Source: Acidimicrobiaceae bacterium | GTDB lineage: Bacteria; Actinomycetota; Acidimicrobiia; Acidimicrobiales; RAAP-2 | Assembly (NCBI GenBank): GCA_003160635.1 | Contig: PMLV01000040.1 | Location: 51,808-115,807, forward strand | DNA length: 64,000 bases | Reading direction: 5' to 3' | Shown here: one piece after another, positions 28,904-37,900 of the stretch | Layout: each line of letters begins with the position of its first letter | How positions within the stretch are numbered: the stretch's first letter is position 1 | Notes under the pieces: model-generated | The model's input: only the letters and a program-made list of their open reading frames with translations | What the model was told of the DNA's origin: nothing | Databases searched by the model: none | Position numbers and translations under genes: made by a program

Positions 28904-29341
28904 ATCAGCGATTTGGTCCAGCGGTTGAGAGGCCGGGCGTGGCGGCTCACGGTCCAGCGAAGAGTTGTGGCTGAGGTCCTGGCCGGCGAACACGTCCACC
29001 TCACCGCCGACGCCGTGCACAGCCGGGCCCAACGACTTCTCCCCGAGATCAGCCTGGCCACCGTGTACAACACCTTGAACGAACTGGTGGACATGGGCGA
29101 GGTGCTGGAGATCTCCACCGGTGACGGCCCGAAGCGTTACGACCCCAACGCCACGACCCCCCATCACCATCTGCACTGCGTCGGATGTGGAGCCCTGCGC
29201 GATGTGAATCCCAAAGGCTCCGACCAATTGACACTGCCAGGCAGCCAGCAGCACGGCTTCGAGGTGCTCGACGTGGACATCGTCTTCCGAGGCCGCTGCC
29301 CCGACTGTCGTACCGCCGCCACCCAAACAGCCATGAACTGA
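28904..29341 (+). CDS. Fur-family regulator, divergent from katG
   Basis: A regulator of about 145 residues in the Fur/FurA superfamily. It has the HTH (GRAWRLTVQRRVVAEVLAGE; ISLATVYNTLNELVDMGEV), metal-binding HHHLHCVGCG and CPDC. No ATG, GTG or TTG sits at the proper distance from the strong GAGGAGGA site (28891-28898). ATC at 28904 is 5 nt away and gives the family-like start (M)SDLVQRLRGR. The nearest ordinary candidate, TTG 28913, is 14 nt away. It is probably the regulator of katG by position. The family call is firm; the exact start is open. Confidence 0.85.
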   Translation: MSDLVQRLRGRAWRLTVQRRVVAEVLAGEHVHLTADAVHSRAQRLLPEISLATVYNTLNELVDMGEVLEISTGDGPKRYDPNATTPHHHLHCVGCGALRDVNPKGSDQLTLPGSQQHGFEVLDVDIVFRGRCPDCRTAATQTAMN

Positions 29342-29515
29342 ATGATCCTGCCGGGTGTAGCAGTGTGTTGGGACATCCCCGAGAACGAGAGAGTTCCATC
29401 GACAATCAAGTCATTCGGACTGAATGAGCCGATTTCCCAGGTCAGAGGCTCAATCCGCCACCTCAGTCTCGCAAATCGGCGGTGGGTTTGTGGTGAAAGT
29501 CCCTCCGGGGACCGC

Positions 29516-30388
29516 TCACATCCCGCGGGGAGCGGTGAGGGCAGTCTGGTGGGCAGTGGAGATGGCGACGACCACTTGTTGTGAGGTGGCGATGACACCA
29601 ACGGCCAATATGGCGGCGGGAAGTGAGATGCCCAGGGCGACATGGCTCGAGAAAAGGGCCGCCATGAACGCCGCATAGGTGAGCAACTGTGTGCCGAGCA
29701 CGATGAGCCACCATCGCAGCACGAGCGGGCGGTGGGGATCGTCGGGCGGGAGGCAGTCCCGGATGGCCTGGTACGGCATCCAAAGGTTGACGATGGGCAC
29801 GAACCAACAACCCACGCCCCACCCCGGTGAGTGCGTCGCCCCGAATCCGAGGGCCCGGGCGGCCGAGGCGGCGCGGAACTGCCAGATCAAGGCGAAGACC
29901 AGCGCCGCGATGGCGGCCAGACTGAAGACCACGCTGAGGGGACTCGCCGTTGACTGGCCGGAAAGGGCAGGCACGGGCCTTCCGTTTCGGGACGCGTCAT
30001 AGATGACGCGGAGGTTGTGACCCATCGCCTTGATCTGGGAGCGACGTAATTGGAGATTGAGAAGGGTGATCAGGTCGTTGACGCCGAAGAACGCGACCGC
30101 CACGCGAGCGGTCTGTGTCATGGTGACCTCGCGGTGCACCAGATCTGGCGCGTCCGGCGGCCGCGGCATCCATCGGGGGTAGGCGGTGGGTGGAGGCGGC
30201 AGGAGCCGGTTCGCCTGCGATGGCGGCTGTTGTTGCGCCGGCGGAACTGGTAGAGGGGGCGGGATCGCCGGCCCTACCGTGGCTGCGGTCCAGGCATAGC
30301 CGTCCCACCAACGCTGCCCGGGGCCGCCGGCGGGATCGGCATACCACCCCGGGGGCGCGCCCGGGTAGCCGCTCACATCGTCAGTCAC
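29516..30388 (-). CDS. DUF2510-DUF4328 membrane protein
   Basis: A 290-residue protein. A DUF2510 module (PPGWYADPAGGPGQRWWDGY) lies at about 12-40, followed by a Pro-rich linker to about 90. A four-segment membrane domain ends the protein, with LIWQFRAASAARALGFGATH and WFVPIVNLWMPYQAIRD, the hallmark of DUF4328. Function unknown; members are widespread in actinobacteria. I prefer GTG 30388, behind GGGAGGAT, over the ATG 30 nt upstream. Confidence 0.8.
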   Translation of the reverse strand: MTDDVSGYPGAPPGWYADPAGGPGQRWWDGYAWTAATVGPAIPPPLPVPPAQQQPPSQANRLLPPPPTAYPRWMPRPPDAPDLVHREVTMTQTARVAVAFFGVNDLITLLNLQLRRSQIKAMGHNLRVIYDASRNGRPVPALSGQSTASPLSVVFSLAAIAALVFALIWQFRAASAARALGFGATHSPGWGVGCWFVPIVNLWMPYQAIRDCLPPDDPHRPLVLRWWLIVLGTQLLTYAAFMAALFSSHVALGISLPAAILAVGVIATSQQVVVAISTAHQTALTAPRGM

Positions 30389-30436
30389 CCCGCCATCCTC
30401 CCTCACCAACGCCTCCAACGTGGGCCGGCATCGCTC

Positions 30437-31300
30437 CTACATCATCAATTGGGAGGCGAACAACGAGATGGCGTTGATGTGCGCGTCAACGCTCTGCAGG
30501 CCGGCGGCCATCGTATTGAGCGAGATATGGCTCGCTCCCGCCTGGCGCCACCGCTCCGCATGGAGCGCCATCAGATCGGGGTCGTCAGGGGTGTAGTTCA
30601 CGCGCCCCTCGAATTGGATGGTGGACGGATCGCGCCCGACCTCGCGGGCGCCCTCGGCCACGATTTCGAGGGCCTCTTCCAGCGTGCCCCCCGGTCGGGC
30701 CATCGGAAACCAACCGTCGGCCAGCCGCCCCACCCGTCGGAGCGCAGCGGGGACCGAAGCCCCGATCCAGATGGGAATGGGACGTTGGATCGGGAGAGGG
30801 GCCAGGCCGGCGGCCGTGATGTGGTGGAACGTTCCGTCGATCGTCACGCTCTCCTGCGTCCACAGCTGGCGCAGGACGACGATCTGCTCTTCGAGGATCG
30901 CCCCGCGTTCGGCGAACGGCTGGCCCAGCGCCTCGTACTCGACGCGGTTCCACCCGATACCGAGCCCCAATCGGAACTGCCCGCCGCACAGCAGGTCGAC
31001 CTCGGCCGCCTGCTTGGCCAACAAGGCGGTCTGACGCTGGGGCCCGATGAGGATGGACGTGGCGAAATGCAGGTTCGTGAACGCGGCCAGGTACGAAAAC
31101 AGGACCAGGGGCTCGTGGAACGTGGTGTGCACGTCGTAGGGACCCCCGAGGTCGCCCAGCACCGTGGTGTCGCCGCCCACCACGTGGTCGTAGGCCGCCA
31201 GGTGGGAGTAGCCCAGCGCCGAGGCGGCCGTCCCATAGGCGCGCACGGCACCGCGATCGCCGCCGAGCTCGGTTTGCGGGAATATGACTCCGATTTCCAT
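30437..31300 (-). CDS. F420-dependent LLM-class oxidoreductase
   Basis: A 287-residue luciferase-like TIM-barrel enzyme. It starts MEIGVIFPQTELGGDRGAVR; it has YDHVVGGDTT, then HFATSILIGPQRQTALLAKQ and the signature GGQFRLGLGIGWNRVEYEAL, then IPIWIGASVPAALRRVGRLA. The frame runs far upstream, but the enzyme clearly begins at ATG 31300. No Shine-Dalgarno is visible. It is divergent from another member of the same superfamily with only 36 bp between start codons, so both promoters overlap. Confidence 0.87.
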   Translation of the reverse strand: MEIGVIFPQTELGGDRGAVRAYGTAASALGYSHLAAYDHVVGGDTTVLGDLGGPYDVHTTFHEPLVLFSYLAAFTNLHFATSILIGPQRQTALLAKQAAEVDLLCGGQFRLGLGIGWNRVEYEALGQPFAERGAILEEQIVVLRQLWTQESVTIDGTFHHITAAGLAPLPIQRPIPIWIGASVPAALRRVGRLADGWFPMARPGGTLEEALEIVAEGAREVGRDPSTIQFEGRVNYTPDDPDLMALHAERWRQAGASHISLNTMAAGLQSVDAHINAISLFASQLMM

Positions 31301-31336
31301 GCGTGTAGTGTGCCCGCTCCCGTTAGGGTCTCGCGA

Positions 31337-32266
31337 ATGAAGGCACGAATCTTTGTCGAACCGCAGCAGGGCGCCGAGTACCAGCGCCTGCTCGCGGTGG
31401 CTCAAGAGGCGGAGGCATGTGGCTTCGACGCGTTCTTCCGCTCCGACCACTATCTGACCATGGGCGGCGACGGCCTGCCGGGCCCCACCGACGCCTGGGT
31501 CACCCTGGGCGCCCTGGCCCGGGAGACCAGCCACATCCGTCTCGGCACGCTCGTGACCTCGTCCACCTTCCGCTGGCCGGGCATCTTGGCCATCACGGTG
31601 GCCCAGGTGGACGGCATGAGCGGGGGGCGTATCGAGCTCGGGCTCGGCACCGGTTGGTACGAGGGCGAGCACACGGCCTACGGCATCCCGTTTCAACCGC
31701 TGGGCGAGCGTTTCGAGCGTCTCGAGGAGCAGCTCACGATCATCACCGGACTGTGGGACACCCCGCCGGGTGAGACCTATTCGTTTTCCGGGAAGCACTA
31801 CCAACTGGCCAAGAGCCCTGCCCTGCCCAAGCCGGTGCAGCGCCCGCACCCCCCCGTGATCGTCGGAGGCGGCGGGGTGGCGCGCACCCCCCGCTTGGCA
31901 GCCACCTTCGCCGACGAATTCAACCTCGCCTTCCACGGTGTGGCCGAAACCGGGGCGCAGTTCGTTCGGGTGCGGGCGGCGTGCGAGCAGATCGGCCGTG
32001 ATCCGGCGACACTCGGTCTCTCGGCGGCCCAGGTTGTCTGCTGCGGCGTGGACGAAGCGGAAATCGCTCGCCGGGCCGCATCCATCGGGCGTGAGGTGGC
32101 CGAGCTGCGCACAAGCGGAGCCGCCGGCACGCCGGACGAAGTGGTGGAGCGGTGCCGGGCCTTGGGCGCGGCAGGCGCGGACACGGTCTACCTCCAGGTG
32201 CTCGACCTCAATGATCTCGATCACATCCGGCTCATCGGCGAGAGCGTGCTGCCGCATCTTCGCTGA
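31337..32266 (+). CDS. F420-dependent LLM-class oxidoreductase
   Basis: A 309-residue luciferase-like enzyme. It reads MKARIFVEPQQGAEYQRLLA, then FRSDHYLTMGGDGLPGPTDA, RLGTLVTSSTFRWPGILA and SGGRIELGLGTGWYEGEHTA, with PPVIVGGGGVARTPRLAATF. These match the F420-dependent LLM branch. TAGGGT lies 7 nt before ATG (31324-31329) and there is no Shine-Dalgarno, so the transcript is probably leaderless. It shares a 36-bp divergent promoter with the preceding LLM gene. Substrate unknown. Confidence 0.87.
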   Translation: MKARIFVEPQQGAEYQRLLAVAQEAEACGFDAFFRSDHYLTMGGDGLPGPTDAWVTLGALARETSHIRLGTLVTSSTFRWPGILAITVAQVDGMSGGRIELGLGTGWYEGEHTAYGIPFQPLGERFERLEEQLTIITGLWDTPPGETYSFSGKHYQLAKSPALPKPVQRPHPPVIVGGGGVARTPRLAATFADEFNLAFHGVAETGAQFVRVRAACEQIGRDPATLGLSAAQVVCCGVDEAEIARRAASIGREVAELRTSGAAGTPDEVVERCRALGAAGADTVYLQVLDLNDLDHIRLIGESVLPHLR

Positions 32267-32280
32267 GGCGCCGAAAGGGT

Positions 32281-33600
32281 TCAGTCCCGGCCGTTCAATC
32301 CTGGCCGGTGCACACCGCCCCTCGGTGTGGTCGGCGTCGTGGACGTGTTCGCTGACTTGGTCCCGGTCAGCGTGATGCGCGCCAGTGTGTCGCCACCGAC
32401 GCCGATGCAGGCTCGTACGCCCGGGCAGGCCAGCGCCGTGAGTGGCAATGGTGTGTATTCGGTCGTCGCCGCGGTGAAGGAGGTGCCGCCGTCGCGGCTC
32501 TGCGCCACTCCGCCGGTCCCGATAGCCGGATGGCCGACCCACTTCGTGCCCACCATGGCGCAGATACGGGGCGAGGGGCACGCAATCCCATAGACGTCGT
32601 CGATCGATGGCGGGGCACCGGTCGGCCTCCAGGTCTGACCGCCGTCCTGGCTCGTCAGCACCTCCCCCTTCGCGGGGACGATGGCACTGATCGTGCTCGA
32701 CGTGGTGCCCGCGGCCACGCACGAGGTGACGGTGGCGCAGACGACGGTCTGCAACAGGCCGGTCTTCGCCGGCACGTTGGCGGCAGTCCACGTGTCGCCA
32801 CCATCGGCCGAGATCACGATGGCACCTTGCCCATGCCCCGTAGTCGTGGCCGTGACGCCCGTCGCCAGGCAGGGACCGCCGGCGACGCACGTGAGGGAGC
32901 CCGCATCCTGCAGTCCTGCGGGCAGATTCCCCCCACGTTGCCAGGTGCGCCCGAAGTCATTCGAGTGCGCCGACCAGAACGTCGTGCCGTCGGTGGCGAT
33001 GACCGTGCAATCGATGGCGCGGGGACACTCGGCCCCGCTGATCACCGTCGCGCCAGCCGGAATGGCGACCACCCTCCAGCTCGACCCTGCGTCGTGGGTG
33101 GTGAGCGCGATGCCGGCCGAGGCCGAACCGCTCAGGCCGACGGCCATGCAGAGCCGGGCACTCGGGCACGAGATCGCGGTGAGAGCGGGCGCCGAGGCGA
33201 GGTGCAGGGGCTGTGCGACCCACGTCTGCCCGCCGTTGAAGGTGGCGTCGATCACCGTGGCCGGTGAAGGGGGCGGCGACGAGGATGGCGTCGAGCTGGA
33301 GGTGGGAGAGGATGTGATCGTGCTGGCGGTGCCCGGCCCGGGCGTCCCCACTGCCCAACAGCGGTCGGCGCCCGCGCACGACACGGCGTCGAGCTGACCG
33401 GTCCCGATCGGCGCCGGTTGGCCCACCACCGCCGGTGTACCCGATCGTTGACCGAGGACGGGGGGTTGGCCGGAGACCCTGTTGGGAGACGTCGTGGTGC
33501 ATGCCGCCGCCGTGAGCCCCAGCGTGACCAGCACCGCAGCCGGAAAGAAGCCCGCGGCGGGCCGGGCGCGCCAAGGTCGTCGTGATGGTTTGCAGGGCAC
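32281..33600 (-). CDS. Exported lipoprotein-like BNR/YCF48-type repeat protein
   Basis: A 439-residue exported protein. A basic N-terminus and hydrophobic stretch end in LTAAAC, a plausible lipobox with Cys at about 34. After a Ser/Pro/Thr-rich linker come repeated units with Asp-box-like cores (DGGDTWTAANVP, DGGQTWRPTGAP, DGGTSFTAAT) alternating with CPSxxxCMAVG-type pairs of cysteines. This is the beta-propeller type found in YCF48/sialidase-like proteins. The start is taken at GTG 33600; the frame upstream overlaps the divergent gene. Role unknown, probably a surface scaffold. Confidence 0.72.
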   Translation of the reverse strand: MPCKPSRRPWRARPAAGFFPAAVLVTLGLTAAACTTTSPNRVSGQPPVLGQRSGTPAVVGQPAPIGTGQLDAVSCAGADRCWAVGTPGPGTASTITSSPTSSSTPSSSPPPSPATVIDATFNGGQTWVAQPLHLASAPALTAISCPSARLCMAVGLSGSASAGIALTTHDAGSSWRVVAIPAGATVISGAECPRAIDCTVIATDGTTFWSAHSNDFGRTWQRGGNLPAGLQDAGSLTCVAGGPCLATGVTATTTGHGQGAIVISADGGDTWTAANVPAKTGLLQTVVCATVTSCVAAGTTSSTISAIVPAKGEVLTSQDGGQTWRPTGAPPSIDDVYGIACPSPRICAMVGTKWVGHPAIGTGGVAQSRDGGTSFTAATTEYTPLPLTALACPGVRACIGVGGDTLARITLTGTKSANTSTTPTTPRGGVHRPGLNGRD

Positions 33601-33615
33601 CGCGGGAGGACAATA

Positions 33616-34842
33616 GTGGTGGACAGCGAGTTTCTCAGTGCATCGTTGGCTACCCTCGCTCCTGTGAACTGGGTCGATCTGCTGATCATCGGATTGATGC
33701 TGATCGCGGCGGTCCAGGGGCTCCGGCTCGGCGCACTCGTGCAGATCCTTGCCTTCGCCGGCTTTTGGCTGGGCTTTCTTCTCGGCACGGTGGTGTGGGT
33801 GCCGGCGTTGAAGTTCGTGCACCCGGCAAACGAACGCCTTGGGATCACCGTGGCCGCCGTGCTTCTCACTGCAGGTGCGCTCGGCATTGTCGGCCGGGTG
33901 GCCGGGAGCTACAGCAACGTCACCTTGCGGCGACATCATCTTGGCAACGTCGATTCGGCGCTCGGCGTCGGGGTGGCGGTGGTCGCCGTCCTCTTGTCGT
34001 CGTGGTTGGTGGCCAGCGTGATCTCATCGCCCAACAGCCGGTACACGTGGCTGAGCTCCGCCGTGGCCCGCTCCGACATCCTGCACTCCGTCGATCGGAT
34101 CCTGCCCACGGTGCCGCCGGTCTTCACCGATCTGCAGAACTACCTCAACGAGCAAGGATTCCCACAGGTGTTCTCCACCCTGACCCAACCCTCCCCGGGA
34201 GCTGTCGCCACACCGACGGATGCCGCGACGAGGGCCTTGGCCAACCCGGCGATCTCGTCGACGGTGAAGATTCTCGGCGCAGCGTGTGGCGACGAGCAGG
34301 AGGGTTCTGGGTTCGTGGTGGGCCACGGACTGGTGGCGACGAATGCCCACGTGGTCGCGGGCGAATCCGACACGCAGGTTGTCGTGGATGGTGCGTCGTA
34401 CAGGGGCACGGTCGTGCTCTTCGATCCGGCGTTCGATCTGGCCATTCTGCGGACGAGTGCGCCGCTGGGCCCGGTGCTGACGCTTGACCCGAACGACGTG
34501 GCGCGTGGCACGCAGGCGGCGATCCTGGGTTATCCCGAGGACGGCCCGCTGACCGTCGTGGGAGCCGGCATTTCCGCCCAGATCACTGCCCTTGGGCGGG
34601 ACATCTACAACCAGGGGGCGGTGACGCGCATCGTGTACTCGCTCTCGGCCAATGTGCGGCCGGGGAACTCGGGCGGCCCCTTGATGGTGGCCGGAGGTGA
34701 AGTCGTCGGCGTGGTGTTCTCCCGCTCCACTGTGTACCCCAATGTCGGCTATGCCTTGGCGTCGCCGGGTGTGCTGGCGCGCATCCAAGCGGCACGGTCG
34801 CGCCAGACACCGGTCAGCACGCAAAAGTGCCCCACCGCATAG
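33616..34842 (+). CDS. MarP-like CvpA-domain serine protease
   Basis: A 408-residue membrane-anchored trypsin-like protease. Four membrane segments (about 17-150) form a CvpA-like domain. The protease domain has the triad His245 (ATNAHVVAG), Asp274 (DPAFDLAIL) and Ser352 (RPGNSGGPL). Cys224 and Cys405 are spaced exactly as the disulfide pair of mycobacterial MarP (Rv3671c), known for acid-stress resistance. It cleaves envelope substrates outside the membrane. GTG 33616 follows GGGAGGA. Only 18 bp separate it from the GH15 gene, suggesting cotranscription. Confidence 0.9.
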   Translation: MVDSEFLSASLATLAPVNWVDLLIIGLMLIAAVQGLRLGALVQILAFAGFWLGFLLGTVVWVPALKFVHPANERLGITVAAVLLTAGALGIVGRVAGSYSNVTLRRHHLGNVDSALGVGVAVVAVLLSSWLVASVISSPNSRYTWLSSAVARSDILHSVDRILPTVPPVFTDLQNYLNEQGFPQVFSTLTQPSPGAVATPTDAATRALANPAISSTVKILGAACGDEQEGSGFVVGHGLVATNAHVVAGESDTQVVVDGASYRGTVVLFDPAFDLAILRTSAPLGPVLTLDPNDVARGTQAAILGYPEDGPLTVVGAGISAQITALGRDIYNQGAVTRIVYSLSANVRPGNSGGPLMVAGGEVVGVVFSRSTVYPNVGYALASPGVLARIQAARSRQTPVSTQKCPTA

Positions 34843-34860
34843 GAAGGGCAGAATAGGGCC

Positions 34861-36792
34861 ATGACACTCCGCATCGAGGACTATGCCGTGATCGGCGACC
34901 TGCACACGGCTGCCCTCGTCGGCATGAACGGGTCGATCGACTGGCTCTGCCTGCCGCATTTCGACTCCCCGTCGTGCTTCGCCGGACTCCTGGGTGACGG
35001 GTCACATGGATTCTGGCAACTCGCTCCCGCCGGCGGCCCGTCGAGCATCGTGGCCACGCGTCGCCACTACCGGGAGGATTCCCTCGTCCTCGAGACCGAG
35101 TTCGACACGGCGACGGGGACGGTGCGCGTCACCGACTGCATGCCCATGCGCGACACCCATCCCCATGTGGTCCGCCTGGTCGAAGGAATTTCGGGAACGG
35201 TCGACATGCACATGGACCTGGCCGTGCGCTTCGACTACGGCGAAATCGTGCCGTGGCTCACCTCGACCGACGGTTTGATCCGCATGACCGCGGGACCGGA
35301 CGCCGTGGCACTCTGGCATCTGGTCGACCCCGTGGGCCACGACCTGCACACGGAGGCCGATTTCACCGTCCGCGAGGGGTCGCGTTTTCCCTTCACGTTT
35401 GTCTGGTTTCCTTCGCACGAAGAACCGCCCCCGCCGCTCGACGCCTACTACGCCATCAACCTGACGGACGCGTACTGGAAAGAGTGGTCGGCCCGCTGCA
35501 CCTACGAGGGCCCCTACCGCGATGCCGTGGTCCGCTCACTGATCACCCTCAAGGCGCTCACGTATGAGCCCACCGGTGGCATCGTGGCCGCGGCCACCAC
35601 TTCTTTGCCCGAAGCGATAGGAGGGAGCCGGAACTGGGACTACCGGTACTGTTGGCTGCGCGATGCCACCCTCACCTTGGAGTCGCTCATGCGAGGGGGC
35701 TACTTCGAAGAGGCCATGGCCTGGCGCGACTGGCTGCTGCGCGCTGTCGCGGGTGATGTGTCGCGGCTCCAGATCATGTATGGGCCTGCGGGTGAGCGCC
35801 GCCTCGACGAATGGGAGGCCCCATGGCTGCCGGGCTATGAGAACTCCGCCCCGGTGCGGATCGGCAACGCCGCCTCGGGGCAGTTCCAGCTCGACGTCTA
35901 CGGTGAAGTCATGTCGGCGCTCTACGCGTCGGCGCACAGCGAAGGCATCCAGAGCAGGGCCGCGTGGGCCCTGCAGACACAGTTGGTCGATTTCTTGCGC
36001 ACGGGCTGGGACGAGCCGGACGACGGCATATGGGAAGTGAGGGGCCCGCGCCGGCATTTCACGCACTCCAAGGTGATGGCCTGGGTGGCGGTCGACCGGG
36101 CCGTCCGCACATTGGAAGAATGGCCAGAGCTTGAAGGGCCGCTCGAAGAATGGCGCGTCCTGCGCCACCAGATCTTCACCGAAGTGTGCGAGAAGGGCTA
36201 CAACGAGAAGATCGCCTCGTTCACCCAGTACTACGAGTGTGATCTTCTCGACGCGAGCGTCCTGATGATCCCGTTGGTGGGATTCCTGCCGGCGACGGAC
36301 CCCCGCGTGATCAGCACCGTCGAAGCCGTGCAGAAGGGATTGGTCGATGACGGTTTCGTCCTGCGGTACCGCACGGCCGACGACGGTGAGGTCGACGGGT
36401 TGACCGGTCGCGAAGGGGCCTTTCTGGCCTGCTCCTTCTGGCTGGTCGACTGCCTGCACCTCATCGGTCGCATCGACGAGGCGGAGGAGCTCTTCGGTCG
36501 GCTGCTGGCTCTCCGTAACGACCTCGGCCTCCTGTCCGAGGAATACGACCCCCGCGGTGGGCGCTTGGTCGGCAATTTCCCTCAGGCTTTCTCCCATGTG
36601 TCCCTCGTGAATTCCGCTTGCCGCTTGACCGGCCACGACGCATTGGCCACCCAGAGCGAGATGGAGATGGCAGAGGCCTTACGGGGCGGCCGCGTCGTCG
36701 ATCACAGCCTCTCCATGTTCCCCGCCATGTCGCGGCCACCGAAGCGCAAGAGAATGCGCGGCGTTCGGCATCGAGGTGCGGCCAAGCGCTGA
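34861..36792 (+). CDS. Glycoside hydrolase family 15 (glucoamylase/trehalase type)
   Basis: A 643-residue cytoplasmic enzyme. The N-terminal beta-sandwich begins RIEDYAVIGDLHTAALVGMN and GSIDWLCLPHFDSPSCFAG. The (alpha/alpha)6 barrel holds NWDYRYCWLRDATLTLESL, and the C-terminal LLSEEYDPRGGRLVGNFPQA carries a catalytic Glu. Actinobacterial proteins of this type include trehalases as well as glucoamylases, so the product is expected to be glucose from trehalose or an alpha-glucan. No signal peptide. It lies between MarP and a glucose-dehydrogenase-like gene, which fits glucose release followed by oxidation. Confidence 0.9.
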   Translation: MTLRIEDYAVIGDLHTAALVGMNGSIDWLCLPHFDSPSCFAGLLGDGSHGFWQLAPAGGPSSIVATRRHYREDSLVLETEFDTATGTVRVTDCMPMRDTHPHVVRLVEGISGTVDMHMDLAVRFDYGEIVPWLTSTDGLIRMTAGPDAVALWHLVDPVGHDLHTEADFTVREGSRFPFTFVWFPSHEEPPPPLDAYYAINLTDAYWKEWSARCTYEGPYRDAVVRSLITLKALTYEPTGGIVAAATTSLPEAIGGSRNWDYRYCWLRDATLTLESLMRGGYFEEAMAWRDWLLRAVAGDVSRLQIMYGPAGERRLDEWEAPWLPGYENSAPVRIGNAASGQFQLDVYGEVMSALYASAHSEGIQSRAAWALQTQLVDFLRTGWDEPDDGIWEVRGPRRHFTHSKVMAWVAVDRAVRTLEEWPELEGPLEEWRVLRHQIFTEVCEKGYNEKIASFTQYYECDLLDASVLMIPLVGFLPATDPRVISTVEAVQKGLVDDGFVLRYRTADDGEVDGLTGREGAFLACSFWLVDCLHLIGRIDEAEELFGRLLALRNDLGLLSEEYDPRGGRLVGNFPQAFSHVSLVNSACRLTGHDALATQSEMEMAEALRGGRVVDHSLSMFPAMSRPPKRKRMRGVRHRGAAKR

Positions 36793-36847
36793 GGCCGGCG
36801 CCGACGGTCGTGGGGCCGAGCTGTCAGAGGAAGAAAGAGGAAGGCAC

Positions 36848-37900
36848 ATGAAGGCACTCACCGTGATACCACTCAAGGCGGGCTCCGCCGCGCTCTCCGA
36901 CGTGGGCGATCCTCCCGAAAGCGACGGACCGATCCTGGTGGAGACGCTGGCCGTCGGGATCTGCGGCACCGACATCGAGATCGTCACCGGGGCCTACGGG
37001 TGGCCGCCGCCGGGCCGGGAACGCCTCGTGCTCGGTCACGAGTCCCTGGGCCGCGTCCTCGAAGCACCGGCCGGCGGGCCGGCCACAAAGGGCGATCTGG
37101 TGGTCGGCATCGTCCGGCGCCCCGATCCCGTTCCCTGCGCCAACTGCGCCGTTTTGGAGTGGGACTTCTGCCGCAACGGCCTCTACACCGAGCGTGGCAT
37201 CAAGGAGCACGACGGCTATCTCTCCGAGCGTTACCGGATCACGCCCGACTTCGTGGTGAAGGTCGACCCCGCACTCGGCATCCTCGGCGTCTTGCTCGAG
37301 CCGACCAGCGTGGTGGCCAAGGCCTGGGAAGAAGTGGACCGGGTCGGCGGGCGGGCCCATTGGGACCCCAGGACAGTGTTGGTGACCGGAGCCGGCCCCA
37401 TCGGACTGCTGGCCGCGCTCCTAGGTGTCCAGCGTGGTCTCGACGTGCACGTGATCGACCAGATGACCGATGGCGTCAAGCCCGATCTGGTGCGCGATCT
37501 CGGTGCGACCTACCACACGGGCACCATCGCCGACGCCGTGCCAGGAGGTCCCGACGTGATCATCGAATGCACCGGCGTGTCCTCGTTGGTCCTCGACGCC
37601 ATGTCGCATGTGGGGACGGGAGGGGTGGTCTGCCTGACCGGGGTGTCCTCCGGTGGGCACGCGATCGAGATCGACGAGGGTGCGCTGAACCGCTCGATGG
37701 TCTTGGAGAACGTCGCGGTCGTCGGATCGGTCAATGCCAACCGGCGCCATTACGAGACGGCGGCGGCTGCGCTGGCCCGGGCCGATCCCTCGTGGTTGGA
37801 CCGAGTCGTCAGCAGGAGGGTCCCGTTGGAGCGGTGGCAGGAGGCGCTGAACCGCAGTCCTGACGACGTCAAGGTCATCATTGAGGTCAACCCGCAGTGA
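36848..37900 (+). CDS. Glucose 1-dehydrogenase-type zinc MDR enzyme
   Basis: A 350-residue medium-chain dehydrogenase like archaeal glucose 1-dehydrogenase. Catalytic zinc ligands are Cys39 (ICGTD) and His64-Glu65 (LGHES). The structural lobe has C97-x2-C100-x7-C108, as in that family. The Rossmann motif is TGAGPIGLLAALLG. It oxidises glucose to gluconolactone with NAD(P). ATG 36848 follows GAGGAAGG. The next gene overlaps its stop (GTGA). The context after GH15 supports glucose as substrate, but related sugars or alcohols are possible. Confidence 0.85.
   Translation: MKALTVIPLKAGSAALSDVGDPPESDGPILVETLAVGICGTDIEIVTGAYGWPPPGRERLVLGHESLGRVLEAPAGGPATKGDLVVGIVRRPDPVPCANCAVLEWDFCRNGLYTERGIKEHDGYLSERYRITPDFVVKVDPALGILGVLLEPTSVVAKAWEEVDRVGGRAHWDPRTVLVTGAGPIGLLAALLGVQRGLDVHVIDQMTDGVKPDLVRDLGATYHTGTIADAVPGGPDVIIECTGVSSLVLDAMSHVGTGGVVCLTGVSSGGHAIEIDEGALNRSMVLENVAVVGSVNANRRHYETAAAALARADPSWLDRVVSRRVPLERWQEALNRSPDDVKVIIEVNPQ

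Noticed and set aside
30437-32890. 817-codon minus-strand frame
   Set aside because: Only the last 287 codons (the LLM enzyme) are real; the rest is antisense to the divergent LLM gene and the lipoprotein gene.
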